Assembly: GCA_035327305.1 (NCBI GenBank)
Contig: DAOLDL010000028.1
Location: forward strand, 1-36,298
Reading direction: 5' to 3'
From: CALMUP01 sp035327305
GTDB taxonomy: Bacteria; Verrucomicrobiota; Kiritimatiellia; CAIVKH01
DNA: 36,298 bases
Shown: positions 23,842 through 30,777 of the stretch, piece by piece
How the letters are laid out: every line of letters starts with the position of its first letter
Position numbering within the stretch: the first letter of the stretch is position 1
Program-made: the position numbers and the translations under genes
Notes under the pieces: model-generated
Told to the model about the DNA's origin: nothing
The model's input: the letters and a program-made list of their open reading frames with translations, nothing else
Databases searched by the model: none

Positions 23842-23997
23842 TCGACCGCGCGCCAGCATGTAATCGTTAGCGAGCATTCCTGATTGTAAGGATACGTCCG
23901 GAGGTCTGTCCGGTTGCATGCAATTTCATATATATCGGTCTTGTCGTGACAAGCCCGGGATCATGGCATATACTCATACCATGAACCGGAGTTTTTC
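23842..23997. other. Intergenic region upstream of the receiver-domain gene
   Basis: This stretch has no ORF of note. CATGG and CCATG flank a short AT-rich stretch containing TATACT around 23963-23984, a -10-like element. CCGGAG seven to eight bases before 23998 is a good ribosome-binding site for the response-regulator gene. Confidence 0.4.
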
Positions 23998-24360
23998 ATG
24001 ATCTTGCTGGTAGATGATGATCATGCCATCACGCAGGTGCTCAAGGAGCTGCTTTCGCGTGAGGGGTATGATGTATGTATTGCCGGCAATGGCGAGGATG
24101 CATACACCATCCTTAAGGAAAAATCCTGCCGGGGAATGCTTCTTGATATGCTGATGCCGGGAATTAACGGCGCCGGCTTGCTCATGTTGCTGGCCGCGGA
24201 TGGAATCAGCGTTCCTGTCATCGTAATGGCCGGATCGCCGGATTTCACCGCCGAAGAATTGCAGGACTTGCCCGGAGTGGTGGGTGTGCTTAAAAAGCCC
24301 TTTTACCCTGAAGAAGCTCTGTCCATGGTCCGTCGGCTTATGCCGCTGGCAAAAACCTGA
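23998..24360 (+). CDS. Stand-alone response-regulator receiver domain
   Basis: A 120-residue CheY-like receiver with no output domain. The acidic pocket is DDD at 6-8, the phospho-acceptor is Asp50 in GMLLDMLMPGING and the conserved Lys is at 99 or 100 in VLKKPF. The switch Thr/Ser after the fourth strand is replaced by Ala78 (VIVMAGS), which in receivers can alter signal propagation or dephosphorylation. No histidine kinase is adjacent. It may feed a phosphorelay or interact with a partner protein. The GGAG ribosome-binding site is well placed and the thioredoxin lipoprotein gene follows 28 bases later, possibly in the same transcript. Confidence 0.88.
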   Translation: MILLVDDDHAITQVLKELLSREGYDVCIAGNGEDAYTILKEKSCRGMLLDMLMPGINGAGLLMLLAADGISVPVIVMAGSPDFTAEELQDLPGVVGVLKKPFYPEEALSMVRRLMPLAKT

Positions 24361-24388
24361 ATCACCCCCGCTTTCTCACAAGCGATTT

Positions 24389-24871
24389 ATGAAATTCAAC
24401 ATTACATATACTTTATCCAGGTTCACCCGGTTGATGGTAACCGGCATGGCCCTGGTCGGATTGATGGCTTGCTCCTATTTTAACGGTTCCGGATTCGTGC
24501 CCGCGAAGCACGACAATATACAGAATGTGACATCGGCCGAATCCTTTGACCTTATGGTTGTTCGCGCAACAACGCCCGTGTTGGTGGATTTTTGGGCGCC
24601 GTGGTGTGCGCCGTGCCGCGCGATGGAGCCGACAATCGTGCACATTGCGGAAGAGTTCCGTGGTTCAGTCGGTGTGGTGAAAGTTAATGTGGATGACAAT
24701 CGAGCGCTTGCCGAGCAATACAATATCCGGGCTATACCAACGCTGATGATTTTCAATAATGGCCGCGCGGTGGCCATGTTTGAAGGCGCCATGCGTCGCG
24801 CGGCTTTGGATCGCTGGCTTCGAGATCAATTAAAACAAGACGGAGTTGCGTTGCCCGACCCCGTATCGTGA
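24389..24871 (+). CDS. Thioredoxin-like lipoprotein
   Basis: The 160-residue product has a lipoprotein signal (LMVTGMALVGLMAC, lipidated Cys28) followed by a canonical thioredoxin domain. The redox site is WAPWCAPCRAMEP (Cys73, Cys76), with cis-Pro in IRAIPTLMIF and the GAMRRAALDRWL helix at the end. The rest matches cytosolic thioredoxin closely, so this is probably a periplasm-facing, membrane-anchored thioredoxin acting on exported thiols. The ATG at 24389 gives the complete signal; the frame continues upstream to 24284 inside the receiver gene and is not used. The cupin gene follows after seven bases. Confidence 0.88.
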   Translation: MKFNITYTLSRFTRLMVTGMALVGLMACSYFNGSGFVPAKHDNIQNVTSAESFDLMVVRATTPVLVDFWAPWCAPCRAMEPTIVHIAEEFRGSVGVVKVNVDDNRALAEQYNIRAIPTLMIFNNGRAVAMFEGAMRRAALDRWLRDQLKQDGVALPDPVS

Positions 24872-24878
24872 GGTGATT

Positions 24879-25145
24879 ATGCAGATTCAAATAGAACAAA
24901 AAACGGATGATCAATTGATTGCCATTGGCGTTTTCTCCTGGCCGGTCTGGTCAAAGGAAGTTTCCACGTTCGAGTGGTCATATGATGACCAGGAGCGTTG
25001 TTACCTTCTGGATGGGGAAGTGGAAGTGGAAGCGTATGGCGAAAAATACCACTTCGGAAAAGGCGACTTTGTGACATTTCCGGTTGGAATGCATTGCGTA
25101 TGGCATGTGTTAAAGCCGGTGCGCAAGCACTACCAGATGGGGTGA
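24879..25145 (+). CDS. Small cupin-domain protein
   Basis: The 88-residue product is a single small beta-barrel of the DUF861/Cupin_3 type (EutQ-like): FEWSYDDQERCYLLDGEVEV, then GEKYHFGKGDFVTFPVGMHC, then WHVLKPVRKHYQMG. The usual metal-binding His positions are partly replaced by other residues: the first motif has ERCYLL, where His is common, while a Glu is kept. Its ligand is unknown; related proteins bind ureidoglycine or ethanolamine-related metabolites. The start at 24879 follows AGGTG at good distance. It lies between the thioredoxin lipoprotein and ruvA and is probably co-transcribed with both. Confidence 0.85.
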   Translation: MQIQIEQKTDDQLIAIGVFSWPVWSKEVSTFEWSYDDQERCYLLDGEVEVEAYGEKYHFGKGDFVTFPVGMHCVWHVLKPVRKHYQMG

Positions 25146-25157
25146 TCCTACTCTCGC

Positions 25158-25757
25158 ATGATCACGTTTCTGCAGGGTATATTGGTGGAGAAGTCCCCCG
25201 CGCGCGCCGTGGTAAACGTTGGCGGTGTGGGGTACGAGGTGTTGATCCCGTTGAGCAGTTATGATCGATTGCCGCCGGAGGATGCAGGCGTCAAACTGCT
25301 TACCTACCACCACGTCCGTGAAGATGCACAGGTTTTGTTCGGCTTTGTCACGGATGCGGAGCGCAATATGTTCAACCGGCTGTTGGATGTAAATGGAATC
25401 GGTCCCAAGCTGGCGCTGGCGGTTTTGAGCGGACTTTCCGTTCGTGAAATAAAATCCGCCATTATCGCAGGCGATAGCAAGCGGTTAAGCGGCATTCCCG
25501 GCATCGGAAAGAAAACCGCAGAGCGCATGGTGGTTGAGTTGAAGGATCGGATTTCTGCCGGGGAAGCTTTGGAGGCAATCGCCGGGGTCGATGACTCCAT
25601 GCCGGGAGACCAACGGATTCGCGATGCGGTTATGGCTTTTGTCGCGCTGGGATATAAGCAAATCGATGCTTTGAAAATGGCGCGCGATGCCGCGGCAGGT
25701 GTCGGCGCATCCGCTGGCGTGGAAGAACTGATTCGTGCCGCGCTTGCAAAAAAATAA
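25158..25757 (+). CDS. ruvA: Holliday junction branch-migration protein RuvA
   Basis: RuvA binds four-way junctions as a tetramer and recruits the RuvB motor during recombination repair. The 199-residue product has the N-terminal OB-fold (MITFLQGILVEKSPARAVVN, with VGGVGYEVLIP) and two helix-hairpin-helix motifs, LLDVNGIGPKLALAVLSG and LSGIPGIGKKTAERMVVEL. The C-terminal domain III binds RuvB (QRIRDAVMAFVALGYKQIDA). Length and order are standard. ruvB and ruvC are not in the window, so the usual ruvAB pair is split here. It is 12 bases downstream of the cupin gene. Confidence 0.95.
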   Translation: MITFLQGILVEKSPARAVVNVGGVGYEVLIPLSSYDRLPPEDAGVKLLTYHHVREDAQVLFGFVTDAERNMFNRLLDVNGIGPKLALAVLSGLSVREIKSAIIAGDSKRLSGIPGIGKKTAERMVVELKDRISAGEALEAIAGVDDSMPGDQRIRDAVMAFVALGYKQIDALKMARDAAAGVGASAGVEELIRAALAKK

Positions 25758-26080
25758 CGATAGATTGCCCGGGTTCCATTTTCCGGCGCTTACTCTTGAC
25801 CGATTAAGCGTAAGGAAGTACCGGGGGCAAGATTGCGATTGAGAGAGGGTGGGGAGGAAATACCGTTTGTTTCGTAGCCATCGTAATCCTGATTCTAATC
25901 TTAATCGCGGATTAGGATCAGGATTAAGATTAAGTTTAAGATGAGGAGCAGGATTACGGTAAAGGGATGGAACGCTCTCCCGGATGGGATGTATGTGTGT
26001 CTGCTTGACCTGTGGCGGATTGGGGGTACTCTTTGGTGGTAGACCCGGTTCATGTGGCTGGGGTTGTCTGGAGACTGTCA
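25758..26080. other. Intergenic region containing the TAATC hairpin element
   Basis: About 320 bases without a supportable gene. It holds the imperfect TAATC/GATTA inverted element at 25882-25958, described separately. GGAG about 11 bases before 26081 serves the BON lipoprotein gene. No clear terminator for ruvA was seen; CGCTTA and TAAGCG just after the gene form only a weak short inverted pair. Confidence 0.4.
25882..25958. repeat. Imperfect inverted repeat with GATTAR hexamer units (family C, copy 1)
   Basis: CGTAATCCTG (25882-25891) pairs perfectly with CAGGATTACG (25949-25958). Between them one side reads as TAATC-type units and the other as GATTAG/GATTAA units, so the whole stretch can fold back on itself. 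A related but shorter arrangement occurs at 27624-27668. Confidence 0.55.
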
Positions 26081-26383
26081 ATGAGCAGAATTTTTATTCT
26101 AACCATATTTTTATGCGGATTAATATCAGGTTGCGCCCAAACCGCGCCGTCAGGTTCGGCGGACTCCGGATCCGTTGACGATAACAACATTGTAAACATG
26201 GTGCAGTTGCGTTTATCCGAAGATCCTACAACATCCCGGCTCGGGCTTGGCATCGAATCCTCGGACGGTATTGTTACCATATCCGGCCGCATCGATAATG
26301 CGGCCAGAAGAATGCGCGCCATCGGAATCGCAAGGAGTGTTCCGGGAGTGCGCGGGGTGATTGATAAAACAGTTCAATTTTAA
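26081..26383 (+). CDS. BON-domain lipoprotein
   Basis: A 100-residue lipoprotein. The signal MSRIFILTIFLCGLISGC gives lipidated Cys18, followed by a Ser/Asp-rich spacer and one BON domain (about 37-100) with the pattern LRLSEDPTTSRLGLGIESSD then GIVTISGRIDN and a closing VPGVRGVIDKTVQF. BON domains bind phospholipids and stabilise the envelope (OsmY and DolP-like), so a role in outer-membrane integrity is likely. The start at 26081 uses GGAG upstream; the longer frame back to 26012 would bury the signal. The gene is 15 bases before the TPR lipoprotein gene. Confidence 0.87.
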   Translation: MSRIFILTIFLCGLISGCAQTAPSGSADSGSVDDNNIVNMVQLRLSEDPTTSRLGLGIESSDGIVTISGRIDNAARRMRAIGIARSVPGVRGVIDKTVQF

Positions 26384-26398
26384 AGGAGAGTTTCGGCG

Positions 26399-27592
26399 GT
26401 GAAACCTCGATTGTGCGTTTCATCCGCCCACGTGTGCCCTGTCTTCTGCCTCCTTCCGGTATTTCTACTTCTTGTTTCCTGCGCCACACGACAACCCGCC
26501 CTGGAATTTTACTCGGAGCTTGCCCTCATGCCCGAGGGCGGGACCGTTATTGAAGGGTTGACGGACATTGACCGTTCCGGACGAAAAAACGGGGTTGCCG
26601 CCCTTGACCCCATCGTCAAGTTTTGGAAGCGGCCAGGCATTGATCCTGCCGAACGCCTGATCGAGGAAGTCGAGGGTGTTGTTCTGGTTCCGGTGGAGGA
26701 AATCATGACCCGCTTGCTGGAAGAACGCGACTTATGGACGTTTTCTTTTTATGGAACCATACAAGAGGCTGAAACCCGGCTTGAAGCGGGAGTTCCACTT
26801 CTTGTCATGGTGCAGGACAATCCCATGAATGTGGACTCGCGTCGGTACATGATCTTGTTTGGCTTCAACCGCAATGCGGAAAAACTGGTCGCCATGGAGG
26901 GTGGTCCTTATCCCGGAGTCTATACATACCAGGCATTTCGCAGAATCTGGAGACCGGTGAGGAATTGGGTAAAAGTGGCGTGTCCACCGGAACGAATCAC
27001 ATGGCCAATACGAACGCTCGAACAAATAACCCTGGCCCGCTACCGCGAGAAAAAAGGCGATTGGCAAATCGCTTTGCGTGATTACGAAAAGGCCGGCGTA
27101 CTTGATCCGTCAAACGAGGAGATCATGCTGGCCCGGGCGAGAATCATGTATGAATCGGGCGATACGCTGGGCGCCATCGTGCAATACCGCCGGGTACTTG
27201 ATCGCAGTGAATTCAACGCAACGGCGGCAAATAATCTGGCGTATATTCTTTTATCCAACGACGGCAGTCTGGCGGAATCGGAGCGTCTGGTGCGTCGGGC
27301 CTTGACGATTGAACCATCCAACCCCGCCTATCTTGACACCCTGGGATTGACCTTGATCCGGGCCGGACGACCGGGCGAGGCGGCGCAGATTCTATCCCGC
27401 GCCCGTCACCGCGCCGATTCCATGCCACGAAAAGAACAACGAAAAATCACGCATAGACTGATCACGGCATACGTTGACAGCAATCAGCTTCACCTTGCGC
27501 GACAGACATACCTTGATCAACAGCGAAACGACCCGGAATTTATGCTTCCTGACGACCTCGCCCGTGTATTGCACCCACCACCAGTGGAGTAA
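26399..27592 (+). CDS. TPR lipoprotein with degenerate C39-like peptidase domain
   Basis: The 397-residue product starts at a GTG preceded by AAAGGAG. It has a lipoprotein signal (LLPVFLLLVSC). The N-terminal half (about 50-200) follows the fold pattern of the C39-like domain found in TPR proteins of the PA2778 type, including VLVPVEEIMTRLLEERDL, a mid block AGVPLLVMVQDNPMN and a terminal RIWRPVRNWVKVACPPERI. The catalytic Cys position reads NGVAALDP with no Cys, and the His position reads RRYMILFGFN with no His, so it is very likely a pseudo-enzyme. Three to four TPR-like repeats fill about 215-380 (GDWQIALRDYEKAGVLDPSN; GDTLGAIVQYRRVLD). Probably a periplasmic scaffold. Confidence 0.8.
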   Translation: MKPRLCVSSAHVCPVFCLLPVFLLLVSCATRQPALEFYSELALMPEGGTVIEGLTDIDRSGRKNGVAALDPIVKFWKRPGIDPAERLIEEVEGVVLVPVEEIMTRLLEERDLWTFSFYGTIQEAETRLEAGVPLLVMVQDNPMNVDSRRYMILFGFNRNAEKLVAMEGGPYPGVYTYQAFRRIWRPVRNWVKVACPPERITWPIRTLEQITLARYREKKGDWQIALRDYEKAGVLDPSNEEIMLARARIMYESGDTLGAIVQYRRVLDRSEFNATAANNLAYILLSNDGSLAESERLVRRALTIEPSNPAYLDTLGLTLIRAGRPGEAAQILSRARHRADSMPRKEQRKITHRLITAYVDSNQLHLARQTYLDQQRNDPEFMLPDDLARVLHPPPVE

Positions 27593-27623
27593 GTGACACC
27601 AGCGGTTGTTCTCCATTCCCGTC

Positions 27624-27668
27624 ATAATCTTACTCATAAGCAGAGACTGGTTTTCGGGTTAAGATTAT
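27624..27668. repeat. Inverted repeat related to family C (copy 2)
   Basis: ATAATCTTA (27624-27632) and TAAGATTAT (27660-27668) are perfect 9-bp arms around 27 bases. The arms share the TAATC/GATTA theme of the element at 25882-25958. It lies in the gap between the convergent TPR lipoprotein and HhH-GPD genes. Confidence 0.5.
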
Positions 27669-27705
27669 ATTTGAGAGCAGGGCGAGGGGGGGCTGTGTTA
27701 TGTGA

Positions 27706-27725
27706 CACAGACATTCTTGTCTGTG
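27706..27725 (-). repeat. Palindromic repeat family B, copy 2
   Basis: ACAGACATTCTTGTCTGTGG is the exact reverse complement of the element at 23502-23521. It ends two bases before the stop codon of the HhH-GPD gene (27728-27730), so it abuts that gene's 3' end. Confidence 0.65.
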
Positions 27726-27727
27726 GA

Positions 27728-28402
27728 CTACACTACTTCGTATCGATTCAGCGGGCAGGAATTGCAATCCGGCTTTTTCCGGCAATTCTTTTTTGCGAGC
27801 AGTACAATCAATGCGTGAAACTCGTTGAACAGTTTTGTACGCTTCGGCGCAGGCAGATTGTTGAATGGTTCGGAAAGCAATTCCGCGATGTCTTCGTATG
27901 ACGCTTTCGGTTGCACCCATCCGTGGCGTTCAAGAAACCGTCGTGTATAAGCGTCCACAACGAAGAATGGCATCTTTCCCGCATATAAAAGAATGCTGTC
28001 GGCCGTTTCTTTCCCTATACCGTTAATGGCCAGCAGGCGCGATCTGACTTCGTGCGGCGTTCCCTTCAACATTCGTGAAATACTTCCGCCATGGTGTTCC
28101 ACAATGTTGGCCGCCAGGTTTTTTAAACGATGAGCCTTGATATTGTAATATCCGGACGGATGGATCAGTTCCGCCAGCTCCTGTTGACGAATCGTATATA
28201 TCGCGGAAGGGTTGAGCACACGCGCCATTACCAGGTTGCGTATGGCCTTTTCCACATTTATCCACGCCGTATTCTGGGTTAAAATTGCACCAACCATCAT
28301 TTCAAAGCGTGTTTTCGCCGGCCACCATTCCTGTGGTCCCCATGCCCGGGAAATCAACCGGTAAATATCCCGCGCCGGCGGCTTTGTTTTTGCGTTCGTC
28401 AT
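27728..28402 (-). CDS. Endonuclease III-type (HhH-GPD) DNA glycosylase, MagIII-like
   Basis: A base-excision repair glycosylase/AP lyase of the Nth superfamily. The 224-residue product shows the six-helix core with MVGAILTQNTAWINVEKAI, the HhH-GPD motif LLAINGIGKETADSILLYA and the catalytic Asp in PFFVVDAYTRRF. The usual catalytic Lys of true Nth (GVGRKTAN) reads GIGKETAD, so it groups with the 3-methyladenine/MagIII-like set rather than canonical Nth. The C-terminal Fe-S motif is CRKKPDCNSC, with only three cysteines before the ORF ends at NRYEVV; the fourth Cys is missing, so cluster binding is uncertain. Damage substrate is not deducible by eye. Divergent from the beta-CASP gene. Confidence 0.85.
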   Translation of the reverse strand: MTNAKTKPPARDIYRLISRAWGPQEWWPAKTRFEMMVGAILTQNTAWINVEKAIRNLVMARVLNPSAIYTIRQQELAELIHPSGYYNIKAHRLKNLAANIVEHHGGSISRMLKGTPHEVRSRLLAINGIGKETADSILLYAGKMPFFVVDAYTRRFLERHGWVQPKASYEDIAELLSEPFNNLPAPKRTKLFNEFHALIVLLAKKNCRKKPDCNSCPLNRYEVV

Positions 28403-28471
28403 GGTGAATGATTACCTTGTAACCATGTTAAGAAGAAATGCCAAACATGACGACAGGAAAGGCCTCGCCCA

Positions 28472-29863
28472 ATGAAGCTTCATTTTTACGGCGGCGCGGA
28501 CACGGTCACCGGTTCCATGCACATGATAGAAGCCAACGGTTCCCGGATCATTCGGGATGCCGGCCTCTTTCAGGGGCGTCGCGAAGAGGCCAGACGCATC
28601 AACGAGAATCCCGGGTTTGATGCTGGAACGCTGGACGCGATTTTGCTGTCGCATGCGCATATCGATCACTGTGGGAATCTGCCCACAATCTGCAAGCTGG
28701 GATTCAACGGTGCGATTCATGCCACCACGGCTACGACGCGCTTGACCGAAATCATGCTACGTGACTCGGCATATATCCAGTCCCAGGATGCCGCTTACCT
28801 GAATCAAAAGACCAACCGCAAAGGCATGCAACCGATTGATCCTCTTTACACGATCGCGGATGCGGAGTCCGCCATCTCCAGGTTGCGTGGTCATCATTAT
28901 CATGAAGCAGTTGAACTTGCTCCGGGTATCCGGTCTGAAGCGTATGAAGCCGGCCACATCCTTGGTTCTGAACTTTCGTATATTACAGTTGAGGAGCAGG
29001 GTCGCATCCACAAAATCGGTTTCGCGGTGGACCTTGGTCGCCACAACCTTCCCCTTATCCGTGATCCGGAGACCATGCCACCCGTGGATGTCCTGGTCAT
29101 GGAAAGCACTTATGGCAATCGAAAACATGGCGATGCCAAAAACGCGCGCGAACAATTGCGCGAGGTCATCGCAAAAACCTGGAAGAAAGGCGGGCGAGTC
29201 ATCATTCCTGCGTTTGCCCTCGAGCGCGCACAGGAGTTAATCTATCACATTTCCAGTTTGATGCTGGATGGGAAACTGGAAAAACGTTCGGTTTACCTGG
29301 ATAGCCCCATGGCGGCGGAAGTCACAAAAGTTTTTGATCAACACACGGATTATCTGGATGACGATTATGCCGAAATGAAAAAAGAAATGGGTTGCCTGTT
29401 GTGCCCTCCCTGGGTCAAGGCAACGCCATCCGTGGAGGAGTCCAAGGCGGTAACCGGCAGTGATGAAGTGTGTGTGGTCGTCGCGGCCTCCGGTATGTGT
29501 GAACACGGCCGCATTCTCCACCACTTGAAGCATAGTATTGAAAATCCCGACAACACCATTGTTATCGTTGGTTACCAGGCAATGCACACGCTCGGGCGGC
29601 GTCTCGTTGAGCAGCAAAAGGAAGTTAAAATCTTCGGCGATACATTCGAACGAAAGGCCGGGGTGGTGACGCTTGACGCATTCAGCGCTCATGCGGATCG
29701 CGACGACCTTGTAACGTATGCCAAAGCGGTAAATCCGGGTAGAATCTTCCTTGTTCATGGTGAAAAAGAAGCGCGTGAGGCCCTTGCCGGAGAACTCACC
29801 CGGGAAATCGGCGCGGAGGTACTGCTTCCCAAACGCGGTGATGTGGTGGAGATAGGGTCATGA
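28472..29863 (+). CDS. Beta-CASP metallo-beta-lactamase-fold RNA nuclease
   Basis: The 463-residue product belongs to the CPSF73/Ysh1-like bacterial group. It has an MBL domain with the zinc motif HAHIDHCG (61-68), further ligands in YEAGHILGSE and AVDLGRH, and the beta-CASP insertion (about 200-390) with MESTYGNR, GGRVIIPAFALERAQEL, YLDSPMAAEVT and AASGMCEHGR. Closing motifs are LDAFSAHADRDDL and LVHGE. All elements needed for catalysis are present. Such enzymes cut RNA endo- or exonucleolytically (KsgA-neighbour and RNase J relatives). The ATG at 28472 follows AGGAAAGG. Its stop overlaps era by the ATGA arrangement, so the two are co-transcribed. Confidence 0.93.
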   Translation: MKLHFYGGADTVTGSMHMIEANGSRIIRDAGLFQGRREEARRINENPGFDAGTLDAILLSHAHIDHCGNLPTICKLGFNGAIHATTATTRLTEIMLRDSAYIQSQDAAYLNQKTNRKGMQPIDPLYTIADAESAISRLRGHHYHEAVELAPGIRSEAYEAGHILGSELSYITVEEQGRIHKIGFAVDLGRHNLPLIRDPETMPPVDVLVMESTYGNRKHGDAKNAREQLREVIAKTWKKGGRVIIPAFALERAQELIYHISSLMLDGKLEKRSVYLDSPMAAEVTKVFDQHTDYLDDDYAEMKKEMGCLLCPPWVKATPSVEESKAVTGSDEVCVVVAASGMCEHGRILHHLKHSIENPDNTIVIVGYQAMHTLGRRLVEQQKEVKIFGDTFERKAGVVTLDAFSAHADRDDLVTYAKAVNPGRIFLVHGEKEAREALAGELTREIGAEVLLPKRGDVVEIGS

Positions 29864-30777
29864 GCGATGATGTCACTCACACACTGAAGTCGGGCATGGC
29901 CGCGCTTGTCGGTCGGGCCAATGTCGGAAAGTCCTCGCTGACGAATGCCATTCTTGGCGAAAAATTAAGCATTGTCAGTCCGGTGGCGCAAACCACGCGG
30001 TCAATTATTCGAGGAATCCTCACCGATACCCGGGGACAACTTGTTCTGGTGGATACGCCGGGACTGCACAAAGCGCCCGGTGACCTGGGGAGAGTCATGA
30101 ACCGTGTTGCCCGCTCCTCCATTGAAGGCACCGATGTGATCATGCTGGTGCTTGACGCTTCGTCGCCGCCTTTTGATGAAGATGAAGGTTGGATGCGCCG
30201 GCTGGTGCGTCAGGAAACGCCGGTTGTCATAGCGTTAAATAAAATGGACCTCGGTGGCCGTCATGAGGCGGGATACCACGCTCTTTGGCAAACGGTTGTC
30301 GGCGACGCCGATACCGCGCCCGTTCCGATTTGGTGTCCAATTTCCGCAACCACCGGTGTTGGTGTTGAGGCGCTGGTGGATACTCTTTACGCGCAACTTC
30401 CTGCAGGGCCGTTTTTGTATCCGGAGGACATGTTGTCGGATTATCCGCGAAAACTGAACATGGCTGACGTCATCCGCGAAAAGTTGTTTCATGAATTGCG
30501 CGAAGAACTTCCGCATGCGATTGCCGTATGGGTGGACAAAATCGAGGAGGCGGACGATGCCTGGACTGTCCGTGTGGTCATTTACGTCAACAAGCATTCA
30601 CAAAAGGGAATTGTGATCGGCGAAAAGGGCAGGATGCTTCGCAAAATACGTCGATCATCAGAAGCGGAATTGACCGAACTGTACGAACATAAAGTTAAGC
30701 TCGATCTTTGGGTCAAAGTGGAGAAAAACTGGAGCCGCAATTTCTGGCTGTTGAAACAATTCGGCTATGTTTCTTAA
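29860..30777 (+). CDS. era: GTPase Era
   Basis: Era is the essential GTPase that binds 16S rRNA near its 3' end and aids 30S assembly. The 305-residue product has G1 GRANVGKSS (18-26), the switch segment TTRSIIRG, G3 DTPG (65-68), G4 NKMD (127-130) and a G5 SAT. These are followed by the KH domain with GIVIGEKGRMLRKIRRSSE (about 251-269) and the LDLWVKVEKNW ending typical of Era. The start overlaps the preceding beta-CASP stop by four bases (ATGA). Its 3' end overlaps the TMTC-like gene by 11 bases. Both neighbours and the rsmA gene nearby fit an RNA-processing and ribosome-assembly theme. Confidence 0.96.
   Translation: MSDDVTHTLKSGMAALVGRANVGKSSLTNAILGEKLSIVSPVAQTTRSIIRGILTDTRGQLVLVDTPGLHKAPGDLGRVMNRVARSSIEGTDVIMLVLDASSPPFDEDEGWMRRLVRQETPVVIALNKMDLGGRHEAGYHALWQTVVGDADTAPVPIWCPISATTGVGVEALVDTLYAQLPAGPFLYPEDMLSDYPRKLNMADVIREKLFHELREELPHAIAVWVDKIEEADDAWTVRVVIYVNKHSQKGIVIGEKGRMLRKIRRSSEAELTELYEHKVKLDLWVKVEKNWSRNFWLLKQFGYVS

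Noticed and set aside
27593..27901. 102-codon plus ORF covering repeats and the 3' end of the HhH-GPD gene
   Set aside because: It consists of translated repeat elements and antisense sequence, without a credible start.
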